Source: Lacinutrix sp. MedPE-SW
GTDB lineage: Bacteria > Bacteroidota > Bacteroidia > Flavobacteriales > Flavobacteriaceae
Length of the DNA stretch: 64,000 nt
Assembly: GCF_001874145.1 (NCBI RefSeq)
Contig: NZ_MPCX01000013.1
Location: 1 to 64,000 of the forward strand
Reading direction: 5' to 3'
A model generated the notes under the pieces. It saw only the letters and a program-made list of their open reading frames with translations, was not told the DNA's origin and did not search any database. The translations under genes were made by a program, and so were the position numbers. Below are positions 25,758 to 34,978 of the stretch, in pieces; the first letter of the stretch is position 1; every line of letters begins with the position of its first letter.

Positions 25758-27263
25758 TTATCGATTTCTCCAGAAAAAAGGTGTAAGCAATATTAATACG
25801 GTAAATAACTCTAATCTACCAATAAGCATTAAAAATGATGACCACCATTTTCCTATTGCTGGTAATGCATTATAGTTATCTACTGGCCCAAAGTCACCTA
25901 ATGCTGGACCAACATTACCTAAACTAGAAGCTGCTAAACCTATTGCAGAAGTAAAATCTATTTGCATCATAGAAAAGCCTAAAGCACCTACTATAAACGC
26001 TAAAAGATATAGAATAAAGAAACCTAAAATATTAAATACAATATCTCCAGACACCGATCGCTTATTATAGCGTACTGGCAAAATTGCATTTGGGTGTAAT
26101 GCGCGTTTAAATTCTAGAAATCCATTTTTAATAGTAATTAAGTGTCGTACCACTTTTATTCCTCCAGAAGTACTTCCTGCAGAACCACCTAAAAACATTA
26201 AACCAAAAAAGAAAACAGTTAAAAATGGTGTCCATAACGTATAATCTGCAGAAACAAATCCTGTAGTAGTTACAATGGCGAGCACCTGAAATAGAGAATG
26301 CCTAATTGCACTTTCACCTTCGCCATAAACCATAGGATGATTAATTGAAGATTTACTTACATCTGCATTACAATAAATTAAAATGGCCGCTATGGCTGTA
26401 AAAATTACTATAAATCTAAAATAAAGTTTAAACTCTTCATCTTTAAAAACTTTTTGAACTCTACCTTTAAAAGCAAAATAACTCAATACAAAGTTTGTAC
26501 CTGCTAAAAACATAAACAGAATAATTATGTATTGTATTAAAGGTTTATCGTTCCAGTATGCTACACTTGCATTTTTAGTTGAAAATCCACCTGTAGACAA
26601 TGTACTTAAAGAATGATTTATAGCATCAAAAAACGACATTCCTGCTGCTTTAAGCAAAATAGTTTCGGCTGCTGTATAACCAAAGTATATAAGCCATAAT
26701 CGCTTAGCTGTATCTGTTATTCTTGGGTGTAATTTATCGGCACTTGGTCCTGGAGCTTCTGCTGCAAATAACTGCATACCACCAATACCTAATAATGGAA
26801 GAATAGCAACTGCAAGTACAATTATTCCCATTCCACCAATCCAATGTGTTAAGCTTCGCCAAAATAAAACACCTTCTGGAACAGCTTCAATATCATCTAA
26901 AATTGAAGCTCCTGTAGTGGTAAAACCAGACATGGTTTCAAAAAAAGCATCTGTAAAACTTGGAATAGACTCGGTTAAAACATAAGGTATAGATCCCGAA
27001 AGCGTCATTACAATCCAGCCAAAGGCTACTACTATATAACCTTCTCGCTTATTCATTTCTTTTTTATGGTTACGAGTATAAACCATACTCACCACACCAA
27101 TTAGCATGGTAACTACACCAGAGATTAAAAGCTCTATAGTAACACCATCTTTATAAATAAGGCTTACTAAAGTAGAAAGGAGCATGAAACCTCCATTAAA
27201 AAGAAATAATAAACCGAAAAAATGGAATATAATCTTATAATTAAGTTTTAAACTTTTACCCAT
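25758..27263 (-). CDS. trkH: Trk-type potassium uptake protein, membrane subunit
   Basis: TrkH forms the K+-conducting pore. The 501-residue protein has the expected pore-loop motifs, including SGFTTTGASIL (first selectivity loop), LSTGGFSTKNAS (second), TTTGFVSADYTLW (third) and ASSLGNVGPALGDFGP (fourth). GGMGIIVLAVAILPLLGIGGMQLF and GGSAGSTSGGIKVVR are also family signatures. It lies 6 bp after trkA, giving a two-gene operon of gating subunit and pore. Confidence 0.96.
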   Translation of the reverse strand: MGKSLKLNYKIIFHFFGLLFLFNGGFMLLSTLVSLIYKDGVTIELLISGVVTMLIGVVSMVYTRNHKKEMNKREGYIVVAFGWIVMTLSGSIPYVLTESIPSFTDAFFETMSGFTTTGASILDDIEAVPEGVLFWRSLTHWIGGMGIIVLAVAILPLLGIGGMQLFAAEAPGPSADKLHPRITDTAKRLWLIYFGYTAAETILLKAAGMSFFDAINHSLSTLSTGGFSTKNASVAYWNDKPLIQYIIILFMFLAGTNFVLSYFAFKGRVQKVFKDEEFKLYFRFIVIFTAIAAILIYCNADVSKSSINHPMVYGEGESAIRHSLFQVLAIVTTTGFVSADYTLWTPFLTVFFFGLMFLGGSAGSTSGGIKVVRHLITIKNGFLEFKRALHPNAILPVRYNKRSVSGDIVFNILGFFILYLLAFIVGALGFSMMQIDFTSAIGLAASSLGNVGPALGDFGPVDNYNALPAIGKWWSSFLMLIGRLELFTVLILLTPFFWRNR

Positions 27264-27269
27264 AATAGA

Positions 27270-28619
27270 TTATAAAAACAATTTTTCTACCTGTTTAATA
27301 GATCGTGGTAAACAGCAAACAACTATGTAATCACCTTCTTTAATTTTAAAACTTCCTAAAGCAATTAAACCTTTACCATCTCTTATTACACCACCAATTA
27401 TGGCAGATCTTGGAAACTCGACATCCTTTATTTGTTTATTACAAATTTTAGAGTCACTCTTTACTCTAAACTCTAGCAACTCGGCATTCATGTTGTTTAG
27501 CTTAGTCATTGCTACAACTTCACCTTTTCTTATATATCTAAAAATATTGTTTGCAGCCAATAACTTTTTATTAATTAAGGTGTCTATACCAATAGATTGA
27601 GACAGCTCAAAATAATCCATATTCTCTACAAGTGCGATTGTTTTTTTCACACCTTTAGATTTTGCTACAAGACAAGACATTATATTAGTTTCAGAATTTC
27701 CTGTTACAGAAATAAAAGCATCCATATCACCAATATTTTCCTCCTCTAAAAGCTCTACATTTCTACCGTCACCGTTTATAACCAAAACCTTTTCAAGTTC
27801 GTCTGCTATATCTAAAGCTGCTTCTCTGTTATTTTCAATTAACTTAACCTTAAATTGTTTTTGACAAAGGTCTCGAGACGTTTTATAACCAATTTTACTA
27901 CCGCCAAGAATCATTACATCACGTATTGGTGTATTGGTTTTTCCTGTCATTCTGCACAATTCCTCACCACCACCAGAACAAGTAATAAAAACTACTGTAT
28001 CTCCTTCTTTAAATTGCGTATCTCCTCTAGGTATAATTGTGTATTGAGTTCCAAAACGCTGTACTGCAATTGGTACAAAATGAATTTCGGAAAACAACTC
28101 TGCAGCTTCTTTTACCGTTTTTCCAACAAAAGATGCTGTTCTTGTTAAGTTTAAACTCACCATGGTTAATGCACCACCTTCAAACTCATAACTATCTTTA
28201 AATGCAGATTGATTTAATAATAATTGAATTTCTGATGCTGCTAAAGACTCTGGAGAAATAAGTTCGTCTATTCCAAACCTTGTAAATCCAACCTCATCTT
28301 TATGCTTTATAAATTCTGTATTAGAAATCCTTGCAATTGTTTTTTTACAACCCAATTGTTTTGCTAATACACAAACTGTAATATTTGTAGTTTCTGATGC
28401 TGTTACTGCAATCACCAAATCACTGGAGTTTACTCTTGCCTCTTTTAATATAGAAATAGAAGTAGCATCTCCTTTTAAAACCTTAATATCTAAATGATTA
28501 TCTGCATAAGACAAACTTTCTCTATTAGTATCTATAAGTGTAATTTCTTGCGATTCGTAAGACAGTAATTTTGCTAGGTGAAATCCAACCTCACCAGCTC
28601 CTGCTATTATAATTTTCAT
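27270..28619 (-). CDS. trkA: Trk potassium transport NAD-binding regulatory protein
   Basis: TrkA is the cytoplasmic gating ring of the Trk system. The 449-residue protein has two tandem RCK units, each with a Rossmann nucleotide site: KIIIAGAGEVGFHLAKLL at the N-terminus and VMILGGSKIGYKTSRDL near residue 230. Each is followed by a TrkA-C domain, ending with VIRDGKGLIALGSFKIKEGDYIVV. A perfect -7 box lies 25 bp upstream. It is the first gene of the trkAH operon. Confidence 0.96.
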   Translation of the reverse strand: MKIIIAGAGEVGFHLAKLLSYESQEITLIDTNRESLSYADNHLDIKVLKGDATSISILKEARVNSSDLVIAVTASETTNITVCVLAKQLGCKKTIARISNTEFIKHKDEVGFTRFGIDELISPESLAASEIQLLLNQSAFKDSYEFEGGALTMVSLNLTRTASFVGKTVKEAAELFSEIHFVPIAVQRFGTQYTIIPRGDTQFKEGDTVVFITCSGGGEELCRMTGKTNTPIRDVMILGGSKIGYKTSRDLCQKQFKVKLIENNREAALDIADELEKVLVINGDGRNVELLEEENIGDMDAFISVTGNSETNIMSCLVAKSKGVKKTIALVENMDYFELSQSIGIDTLINKKLLAANNIFRYIRKGEVVAMTKLNNMNAELLEFRVKSDSKICNKQIKDVEFPRSAIIGGVIRDGKGLIALGSFKIKEGDYIVVCCLPRSIKQVEKLFL

Positions 28620-28643
28620 GCGTTATTTTTCTGAAAAGTGATA

Positions 28644-28651
28644 CAAAGATA
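28644..28651 (-). promoter_or_regulatory. -7 promoter box TATCTTTG for trkAH
   Basis: This is an exact TAnnTTTG match on the minus strand, 25 bp upstream of trkA. Confidence 0.55.
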
Positions 28652-28740
28652 ATTAATTAACAATTGATAGCAGTATTAATTATTTGTTTTCAAGTTTCTT
28701 AAAGGGTAAACAATATATTATCTTCGCAAAAAAAATTAGT

Positions 28741-29469
28741 GTGTCGAAAATAAAACCTTATAAAGACAGCGACCTTAGCAAAAAGGAGCAAGTAACAAAA
28801 ATGTTTGATACCATATCTGGTGATTACGATGGTTTAAACCGCGTTATTTCTTTTGGAATAGATATTAAATGGCGTAAAAAAGTTGTGAAAATTGTAAAAG
28901 AAACACAACCAAAAACCATTTTAGATATTGCTACTGGAACTGGTGATTTAGCAATTAATTTAGCCGAAACTAATGCAAAAAAAATAGTTGGTTTCGATAT
29001 TAGTCCAGGAATGCTTGAAATTGGAAAAGAAAAAGTAAAGAAAAAAAATCTTGACCAAAAAATAGATATGGTTCTTGGTGATGGAGAAAGTATGCCTTTT
29101 GATGATAATAGTTTTGATGCTATTACTGTTGCTTTTGGCGTTAGAAATTTTGAAAACCTAGAAAGTGGTCTTAAAGAAATTTTACGTGTGCTTAAACCTA
29201 AAGGCACTTTTGTAATTTTAGAAACTTCTATGCCAGACAAAACACCTTTTAAACAAGGCTATAACTTTTATACTAAAAATATTTTACCATTAATTGGAAA
29301 AACCTTTTCTAAAGATAAAACAGCTTACAAATATCTTTGTGAATCTGCCTCTCAATTTCCTTATGGAGAAGCTTTAAACAATATTTTACGTAATATTGGG
29401 TTTACTAATGTTAAAGACTTGCCACAAACTTTTGGTGTGGCGACAATTTATACAGCATCTAAACATTAA
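28741..29469 (+). CDS. menG: demethylmenaquinone methyltransferase
   Basis: MenG (UbiE) methylates demethylmenaquinone in the last step of menaquinone synthesis, the quinone used by Na+-NQR. Motifs are [22 protein letters not shown] at the start, the SAM site [15 protein letters not shown], and [23 protein letters not shown] start at GTG 28741 ([17 protein letters not shown]). The track start at 28684 adds an unrelated stretch and would place a near-consensus promoter (TATCTTCG, 28719-28726) inside the gene. The product is 242 residues. It is 3 bp before porT. Confidence 0.93.
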   Translation: MSKIKPYKDSDLSKKEQVTKMFDTISGDYDGLNRVISFGIDIKWRKKVVKIVKETQPKTILDIATGTGDLAINLAETNAKKIVGFDISPGMLEIGKEKVKKKNLDQKIDMVLGDGESMPFDDNSFDAITVAFGVRNFENLESGLKEILRVLKPKGTFVILETSMPDKTPFKQGYNFYTKNILPLIGKTFSKDKTAYKYLCESASQFPYGEALNNILRNIGFTNVKDLPQTFGVATIYTASKH

Positions 29470-29472
29470 TTA

Positions 29473-30192
29473 ATGAAAAGAGTTTTTGCCCTATTTATCT
29501 TCTTAATTGCAGCACAAACAAGCTATGCGCAATTATTTACTAAGGAAAAAGTAAAAAATAACGAAAACCTAGATAAGCAAACTTTAAGTTGGGGATATTA
29601 TTTTGGTGTTAACAACCTAGATTACAAATTTGATTATAATGATAATTTAGGTGATATAACAACCCAAAAAACCTATGGTTTTAATGTTGGTTTAGTAGGT
29701 GATATTAGAGCAAATGATTATATAAACTTTAGGTTAGAACCTGGTTTAGTGATAGCCTCTAGAAACATAACTTATCCAGAAAGTTTTTTTGCCAACTTTG
29801 AAGATGAAATTAATGCTAGCGATTTACTACGTGAAGTAAAATCTACTTACATATATGTACCGCTTATAATGCGATTATCTACACAACGTTTTAATAATTT
29901 TAAACCATTTGTCACTTTAGGTATAGCGACATCTATTAACTTGTCTAGTAACGAAAACAATCCTGAAGATAATAGTAACGGTGAATTTAGAACCACCAAA
30001 AACACCTTATTTTACGATATAGGTTTTGGTATCGATTTCTATTTATACTGGTTTAAATTCACACCTTCTATACGTGGCGTTTTTGCTATAAATGATGAGT
30101 TAATTAGAGATAACGATCCAAATAGTCCATGGACAGGAAACATTAACTCTATGAAAACACGTGGTATTTTTATAAACTTTACCTTTAGATAA
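29473..30192 (+). CDS. porT: type IX secretion system outer membrane protein PorT
   Basis: The 239-residue protein has a signal peptide (MKRVFALFIFLIAAQTSYAQ) and an eight-strand-like beta-barrel pattern. The barrel signals include LSWGYYFGVNNLDYKF, GFNVGLVGDIRANDYINFRLEPGL, YIYVPLIMRLS, FKPFVTLGIA, LFYDIGFGIDFYL, and a final aromatic TRGIFINFTFR. These match the PorT porin family needed for type IX secretion and gliding. Its position directly after menG matches what I recall for Flavobacterium. Length and motifs are normal. Confidence 0.85.
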   Translation: MKRVFALFIFLIAAQTSYAQLFTKEKVKNNENLDKQTLSWGYYFGVNNLDYKFDYNDNLGDITTQKTYGFNVGLVGDIRANDYINFRLEPGLVIASRNITYPESFFANFEDEINASDLLREVKSTYIYVPLIMRLSTQRFNNFKPFVTLGIATSINLSSNENNPEDNSNGEFRTTKNTLFYDIGFGIDFYLYWFKFTPSIRGVFAINDELIRDNDPNSPWTGNINSMKTRGIFINFTFR

Positions 30193-30199
30193 CAAACGT

Positions 30200-30922
30200 T
30201 TAAGCGTTTCGTTTAAATTCACTTAACAAAATTGCAGTAGCTGTTGCTACATTTAAGCTTTCTGTTGCTTGTATAGTTCCAAATCTAGGTATTGCAATAC
30301 GTTTAGTTACTTGTTCTTCTATTGTTTTAGAAATTCCGTTTGCTTCATTTCCCATAACCAAGATTCCAGAATTTGGTAATTTTGTTTTATAAACATTTTC
30401 ACCATCCATAAAAGCACCTAAAATTAGCGTTTTATTGTTTTGTTTTAAGAAATCACTTAAATTTAAATAACTAATATTTACTCTTGTTATAGAACCCATT
30501 GTTGCTTGTATTACTTTGGGATTGTAACAATCTACAGTACCAATACTACATACTAAGTTTGCAATACCATACCAATCGCATAAACGAATAATTGTACCTA
30601 AATTTCCTGGATCTCTAACATCATCTAACGCCACAATTAATCCTTTGGTATCAACTTTTACTGCTTCAGGTATTTTAAAAACTGCCAAAGCTTTATTAGG
30701 AGTAGTTAAAAAACTAATTTTTTTTAATTCGGCTTGAGTAATTAAAGTTTCATTTTTATTAATATTAAATGTCTCTGTTGTAAACAAATGATGCAATTTT
30801 AAAGTAGAATTTAAAAGCTCATTAATTACCTTTATACCTTCGGCTACAAAAAATCCTTCAGCAACTCTATATTTTTTTTGCTTTAAACGCGTTATTAATT
30901 TTATTTGACTTTTTGATAGCAT
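30200..30922 (-). CDS. TrmH/SpoU family RNA 2'-O-methyltransferase
   Basis: The 240-residue protein has the SPOUT knot motifs: ALDDVRDPGNLGTIIRLCDWYGI (motif 1), LVMGNEANGISK (motif 2, here ILVMGNEANGIS) and IPRFGTIQATESLNVATATAILLSEF (motif 3). An N-terminal substrate-binding domain (KQKKYRVAEGFFVAEGIKVINELL) resembles the L30e-like domain of RlmB-type enzymes. The target nucleotide in rRNA or tRNA cannot be assigned. It is convergent with porT and divergent from tamL. Confidence 0.92.
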   Translation of the reverse strand: MLSKSQIKLITRLKQKKYRVAEGFFVAEGIKVINELLNSTLKLHHLFTTETFNINKNETLITQAELKKISFLTTPNKALAVFKIPEAVKVDTKGLIVALDDVRDPGNLGTIIRLCDWYGIANLVCSIGTVDCYNPKVIQATMGSITRVNISYLNLSDFLKQNNKTLILGAFMDGENVYKTKLPNSGILVMGNEANGISKTIEEQVTKRIAIPRFGTIQATESLNVATATAILLSEFKRNA

Positions 30923-30940
30923 TTAAAAAATGTATTTTTG
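30912..30940 (+). promoter_or_regulatory. Bacteroidetes-type promoter for tamL (TTTG-N17-TATTTTTG)
   Basis: A TTTG at 30912-30915 and a perfect -7 box at 30933-30940 are separated by 17 bp, within the known range. The implied leader is about 65 nt. Confidence 0.65.
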
Positions 30941-31011
30941 ATTTTTAAGTAATTCACTTTATAATTAAAACGTACAACTTAAAAAATTATTCATTGTAAC
31001 TTCTTTATTAT

Positions 31012-33543
31012 TTGAAACAAAAGCGCTCAAAAATACTACTTATTATAATAATTGGTTTTATAACCTCATGTAATTCTGTTAAGCGTGTTGCAGAAGGTGA
31101 GCATTTATTAACTAAAACAAATATTATTGTAAATGGCGAAACCGAAGATAATGAAACTATTAACAACCTTATCTACCAAAAACCAAATAGTCGTATTCCT
31201 TTACTTGGTACACCTTTAAGGTTATATATTTATAATACTGCAAGACCAAATTTAGATTCTATTTTAAATGCTAAAATTAAAAAACATCCCAAACGTACAG
31301 CTAGACAAATACGTTTTCTCTCTTTAAAACAATTTGAACAACGTAAACAATCTAAACTAGATTTTAACAATTGGATTAAACGTACAGGAGAAGCTCCAGT
31401 TATTGTAAACGACACATTATCTAACAAAACCTTAAAAAGGTTAGACAGTTACTATTTTAATAACGGTTGGTTTGATGTTGAATCTAAATTTGAAACCACA
31501 CGAAACGAGAATAAAAAAGCAACTATAGATTATACTGTGACCACAGGAAAAGCATATACAATAGACTCGTTATCTACAAAAATTGCAACCCCAATTATAG
31601 ATTCTCTATATAAAATAGAAGAAAAAAATGCTTTTATAAAATTAAACTCACAGTATAAAACAGTTGATGTTGTTGCAGAGAAAGACCGTATAACAGAACA
31701 AATGCGAAATTCTGGAGTATATCATTTTTCTGAAGACAATGTATTTTTTGAAGTAGACACTATAGGAAAAACAAAAAAAGTAAACATAGATGTACAAATA
31801 AGCGCAAGAGCAATTAGGCTTGAAGACACAACGTTACGCGAACCATTTAAAATTTATAAAGTAAAAGACGTAAATATTTTTACAAACAGTGATTTTAATA
31901 GACGTAACGAAAGCATTACAGATTCTACAACTTATAACGGTTTTAATATTTACAGTAAGGAGAAATTGCGCTACAACCCAAAAACATTATCAGATGCAGT
32001 TTTTATTACACCAAACACTATTTTTAAAGACAAAGATAGACCACAAACCTCTAGGCGAATTAGTAATTTAAAGACCTTTAAATACCCAAAAATAGATTAT
32101 ATAGAAAACACAGAAGACACGACATTAACTGCCAATATATATTTAACACCATTAAAAAAGTTTGGTTTAGATATTAGAGCCGAAGCATCACAAAGTAACA
32201 TACAATCAATTGGGTTTTCATTAAGTCCAGGAATTTTAATGCGTAATGTTTTTAGAGGCGCAGAAACTTTAGAACTTTCTGGCACAGCGTCTATTGGAGC
32301 TTCAAAAGATGGAGCAAATGAACGTGATCAATTTTTTGATATTAATGAAATTGGTGCCAATTTAAACCTTACTATTCCACGATTTTTTTTCCCTTTTAAT
32401 ACTGAAAAAATAATACCTAAATCTATGTTTCCTAGTACACGAATTAGTGTCGCTACAACAAGTCAAACAAATGTAGGTTTAGACAAGCAAACCTTTACTG
32501 GTTTGTTTAATTACAAATGGTTTCCAAATGAAGAAGTCACCAATAGTTTCGACCTTTTTAATATTCAGTTTGTAAAAAATTTAAATACCTCTAATTATTT
32601 TAGAGAATACAGAAGCTCGTACAATACATTAAATAGTCTTGCATTTAGTTCTGGATATATAACAAATGGTGAAGATTTAAGTATTCCAAATCAAGCCGAT
32701 ACTTTCTTAGCAGATGTTACAAGTGGTAATTTTGTTGGAACATTATCTAACGATAATATTCAAACCATTAACTCAATAAATGAAAGAAAAGAAAGATTAA
32801 CCGAAGATAACTTAATACTATCGTCTAACTTTAACTATGTAAAAGATAAACGGGATAATTTATTCGACACAGATTTTTCTATTCTTAGACTAAGGCTTGA
32901 ACTTGCAGGCAATATGTTTTCTGCGGTATCAAACATTTTAGGGTTAGAAAAAAATGATAATAGAAGATATGAATTATTTAATGTTGCTTTTTCTCAATAT
33001 ATTAAACCAGAAATCGACTATATAAAATACTGGGATTTAGGCAATAAAAGCATTTTAGCAATGCGTTCTTACGTTGGCATAGCAATACCTTATGGCAACT
33101 CTAAAAACATCCCTTTTTCTAAAAGTTTTTTTGCTGGTGGCGCCAACGATAATAGAGCTTGGGCTGCATACAGTTTGGGACCTGGAAGCTCTACAACAAC
33201 CAACGAATTTAACGAAGCTAATTTAAAATTAGCATTTAGTGTAGAAAACAGATTTAATATTTTTGGCGCTTTAAATGGTGCACTATTTATAGATGCAGGA
33301 AATATTTGGAATGTATTAGACGATGTTGAGCTTGATGCCGCTACCTTTAACTCTATTGCCTCTTTAAAAGATATAGCCATAGGCTCTGGATTTGGTTTAC
33401 GTTACGACTTTAACTTTTTCGTAATTCGTGGAGATATTGGCTTTAAAACCTATGACCCTTCTTACGGAGACCAAAATCGTTGGTTTAACGATTATAACTT
33501 TACCAATGCCACTTACAATATTGGTATTAACTACCCTTTTTAA
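31012..33543 (+). CDS. tamL: TamL, lipidated TamA/BamA-like outer membrane assembly protein
   Basis: The 843-residue protein belongs to the Omp85 superfamily. A lipoprotein signal (LLIIIIGFITSC) with lipobox ITSC is followed by POTRA-like domains in the first 370 residues. A 16-strand barrel follows, recognised by SKSFFAGGANDNRAWAAYSLGPG (the VRGF/YRG-like L6 region), NLKLAFSVENRFNIFG and a C-terminal aromatic strand NIGINYPF. Lipidation of a TamA homologue is the Bacteroidetes TamL form. The start codon is TTG: an in-frame stop at 30997 leaves no ATG upstream, and a start further downstream would remove the signal. It is thought to insert outer membrane or surface proteins. Confidence 0.88.
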   Translation: MKQKRSKILLIIIIGFITSCNSVKRVAEGEHLLTKTNIIVNGETEDNETINNLIYQKPNSRIPLLGTPLRLYIYNTARPNLDSILNAKIKKHPKRTARQIRFLSLKQFEQRKQSKLDFNNWIKRTGEAPVIVNDTLSNKTLKRLDSYYFNNGWFDVESKFETTRNENKKATIDYTVTTGKAYTIDSLSTKIATPIIDSLYKIEEKNAFIKLNSQYKTVDVVAEKDRITEQMRNSGVYHFSEDNVFFEVDTIGKTKKVNIDVQISARAIRLEDTTLREPFKIYKVKDVNIFTNSDFNRRNESITDSTTYNGFNIYSKEKLRYNPKTLSDAVFITPNTIFKDKDRPQTSRRISNLKTFKYPKIDYIENTEDTTLTANIYLTPLKKFGLDIRAEASQSNIQSIGFSLSPGILMRNVFRGAETLELSGTASIGASKDGANERDQFFDINEIGANLNLTIPRFFFPFNTEKIIPKSMFPSTRISVATTSQTNVGLDKQTFTGLFNYKWFPNEEVTNSFDLFNIQFVKNLNTSNYFREYRSSYNTLNSLAFSSGYITNGEDLSIPNQADTFLADVTSGNFVGTLSNDNIQTINSINERKERLTEDNLILSSNFNYVKDKRDNLFDTDFSILRLRLELAGNMFSAVSNILGLEKNDNRRYELFNVAFSQYIKPEIDYIKYWDLGNKSILAMRSYVGIAIPYGNSKNIPFSKSFFAGGANDNRAWAAYSLGPGSSTTTNEFNEANLKLAFSVENRFNIFGALNGALFIDAGNIWNVLDDVELDAATFNSIASLKDIAIGSGFGLRYDFNFFVIRGDIGFKTYDPSYGDQNRWFNDYNFTNATYNIGINYPF

Positions 33544-33680
33544 AATTTTATATCACATTTTACTAAAACGTTTTCGACCTTTTATAGATAGCTTTATCAG
33601 GCATTATACACTTTTATCTTATAAAAATATTTAAATTTTGATTACTTTTACAATTCAATTTTTAATAAAAAAAACACAAA

Positions 33681-34748
33681 ATGTCACACCAAATAAAACC
33701 AGGAGTTGCCACAGGTAAAGAAGTTCAAGCCATTTTTAAATTAGCTAAAGAAAAAGGGTTTGCCTTACCAGCTGTAAATGTTGTAGGATCTAATTCTATA
33801 AATGGTGTTTTAGAAACAGCTAAAGCGTTAAATGCTCCAGTAATAATTCAATTTTCTAATGGAGGTGGCGTTTTTAATGCAGGTAAAAGTTTAAGTAACG
33901 AAAACCAAAAAGCAGCAATTGCAGGTAGTATTGCAGGTGCAAAACACGTACATTTAATGGCAGAAGCCTATGGAGTTCCTGTAATTTTACATACAGACCA
34001 TTGTGCTAAAAAATTATTACCATGGATTGATGGCCTGCTTGATGCCAGTGAAATACACTTTAAAGAAACTGGAAAATCTCTTTTTAGTTCTCATATGATT
34101 GATTTAAGTGAAGAACCTCTTGAAGAAAACATTGAAATTTGTAAAAAATATCTTGAGCGCATGAGCAAAATGGATATGACTTTAGAAATTGAGTTAGGAA
34201 TTACTGGTGGTGAAGAAGATGGAGTTGACAATAGTGATGTAGACGAATCTAAATTATACACACAACCAGAAGAAGTAGCATATGCTTATGAAGAGTTAAG
34301 TAAAGTAAGTGACCAATTTACAATAGCTGCAGCATTTGGAAACGTACATGGAGTATACAAACCAGGAAATGTAAAATTAACTCCAAAAATTTTAAAGAAT
34401 TCTCAAGAATATATTTCAGAAAAATTTGGAGTACCACACAATCATATCGATTTTGTTTTCCATGGCGGTTCTGGTTCTACAGAAGAAGAAATCCAAGAAG
34501 CTATTGGTTATGGTGTTATTAAAATGAATATCGATACAGATATGCAATATGCATTTATGTCTGGTGTGAGAGATTATATGGCAGAAAAAACGGAATATTT
34601 ACAATCTCAAATAGGTTCTCCAGACGGTCCAGAATCTCCAAATAAAAAATATTACGACCCAAGAGTTTGGTTACGTAAAGGTGAAATTACTTTTGTTGAG
34701 CGTCTTAAAAAAGCATTTGAAGACCTAAACAACGTAAACACCTTATAA
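33681..34748 (+). CDS. fbaA: class II fructose-bisphosphate aldolase
   Basis: The zinc enzyme cleaves fructose 1,6-bisphosphate in glycolysis and gluconeogenesis. The 355-residue protein is of the E. coli FbaA (class IIA) type. VILHTDHCAKKLLPWIDGLL supplies the catalytic Asp and a zinc His. LEIELGITGGEEDGVDNS and FGNVHGVYKPGNVKL are typical, and FVFHGGSGSTEEEI contributes another zinc His. MNIDTDMQYAF is the phosphate-binding region. A strong terminator follows. Confidence 0.97.
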   Translation: MSHQIKPGVATGKEVQAIFKLAKEKGFALPAVNVVGSNSINGVLETAKALNAPVIIQFSNGGGVFNAGKSLSNENQKAAIAGSIAGAKHVHLMAEAYGVPVILHTDHCAKKLLPWIDGLLDASEIHFKETGKSLFSSHMIDLSEEPLEENIEICKKYLERMSKMDMTLEIELGITGGEEDGVDNSDVDESKLYTQPEEVAYAYEELSKVSDQFTIAAAFGNVHGVYKPGNVKLTPKILKNSQEYISEKFGVPHNHIDFVFHGGSGSTEEEIQEAIGYGVIKMNIDTDMQYAFMSGVRDYMAEKTEYLQSQIGSPDGPESPNKKYYDPRVWLRKGEITFVERLKKAFEDLNNVNTL

Positions 34749-34769
34749 AACAACAACTTACAGTTTATA

Positions 34770-34812
34770 TCAAATCTCATTCTAACTCATATAGAATGAG
34801 ATTTTTTTTATT
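34770..34812 (+). terminator. rho-independent terminator of fbaA
   Basis: AAATCTCATTCTA pairs with TAGAATGAGATTT around a short loop and is followed by a T-run. Confidence 0.92.
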
Positions 34813-34847
34813 AAAAAAAATACAAGCTACAGATAGCTCCAACTAAT

Positions 34848-34879
34848 TTTGAGTAGTAATAATAATTTAAGTAATTTTG
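34848..34879 (+). promoter_or_regulatory. Bacteroidetes-type promoter for accD (TTTG-N20-TAATTTTG)
   Basis: A TTTG at 34848-34851 and a perfect -7 box at 34872-34879 are separated by 20 bp. Transcription would start near 34886, giving a leader of about 93 nt. Confidence 0.65.
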
Positions 34880-34907
34880 TACGCTTGTAAAAAATAAACT
34901 AACTAAT

Positions 34908-34961
34908 TAATTTTAGAAACAACACTAAAATTATAAACCTGTCCTTACAAAATAATAAGGA
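34908..34961 (+). promoter_or_regulatory. two hairpins in the accD leader
   Basis: TAATTTTAG pairs perfectly with CTAAAATTA around an AAACAACA loop (34908-34933). Then TCCTTA pairs with TAAGGA around an 8-nt loop (34942-34961), ending 17 bp before the ATG. Neither has a T-tail, so neither looks like a terminator. Confidence 0.45.
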
Positions 34962-34978
34962 TTCAAAACATATAAATT

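Noticed and set aside
28684-28740. 19-residue N-terminal extension of menG in the ORF track
   Set aside because: It spans the near-consensus promoter TATCTTCG and is unlike the usual MenG start; GTG at 28741 restores the normal N-terminus.
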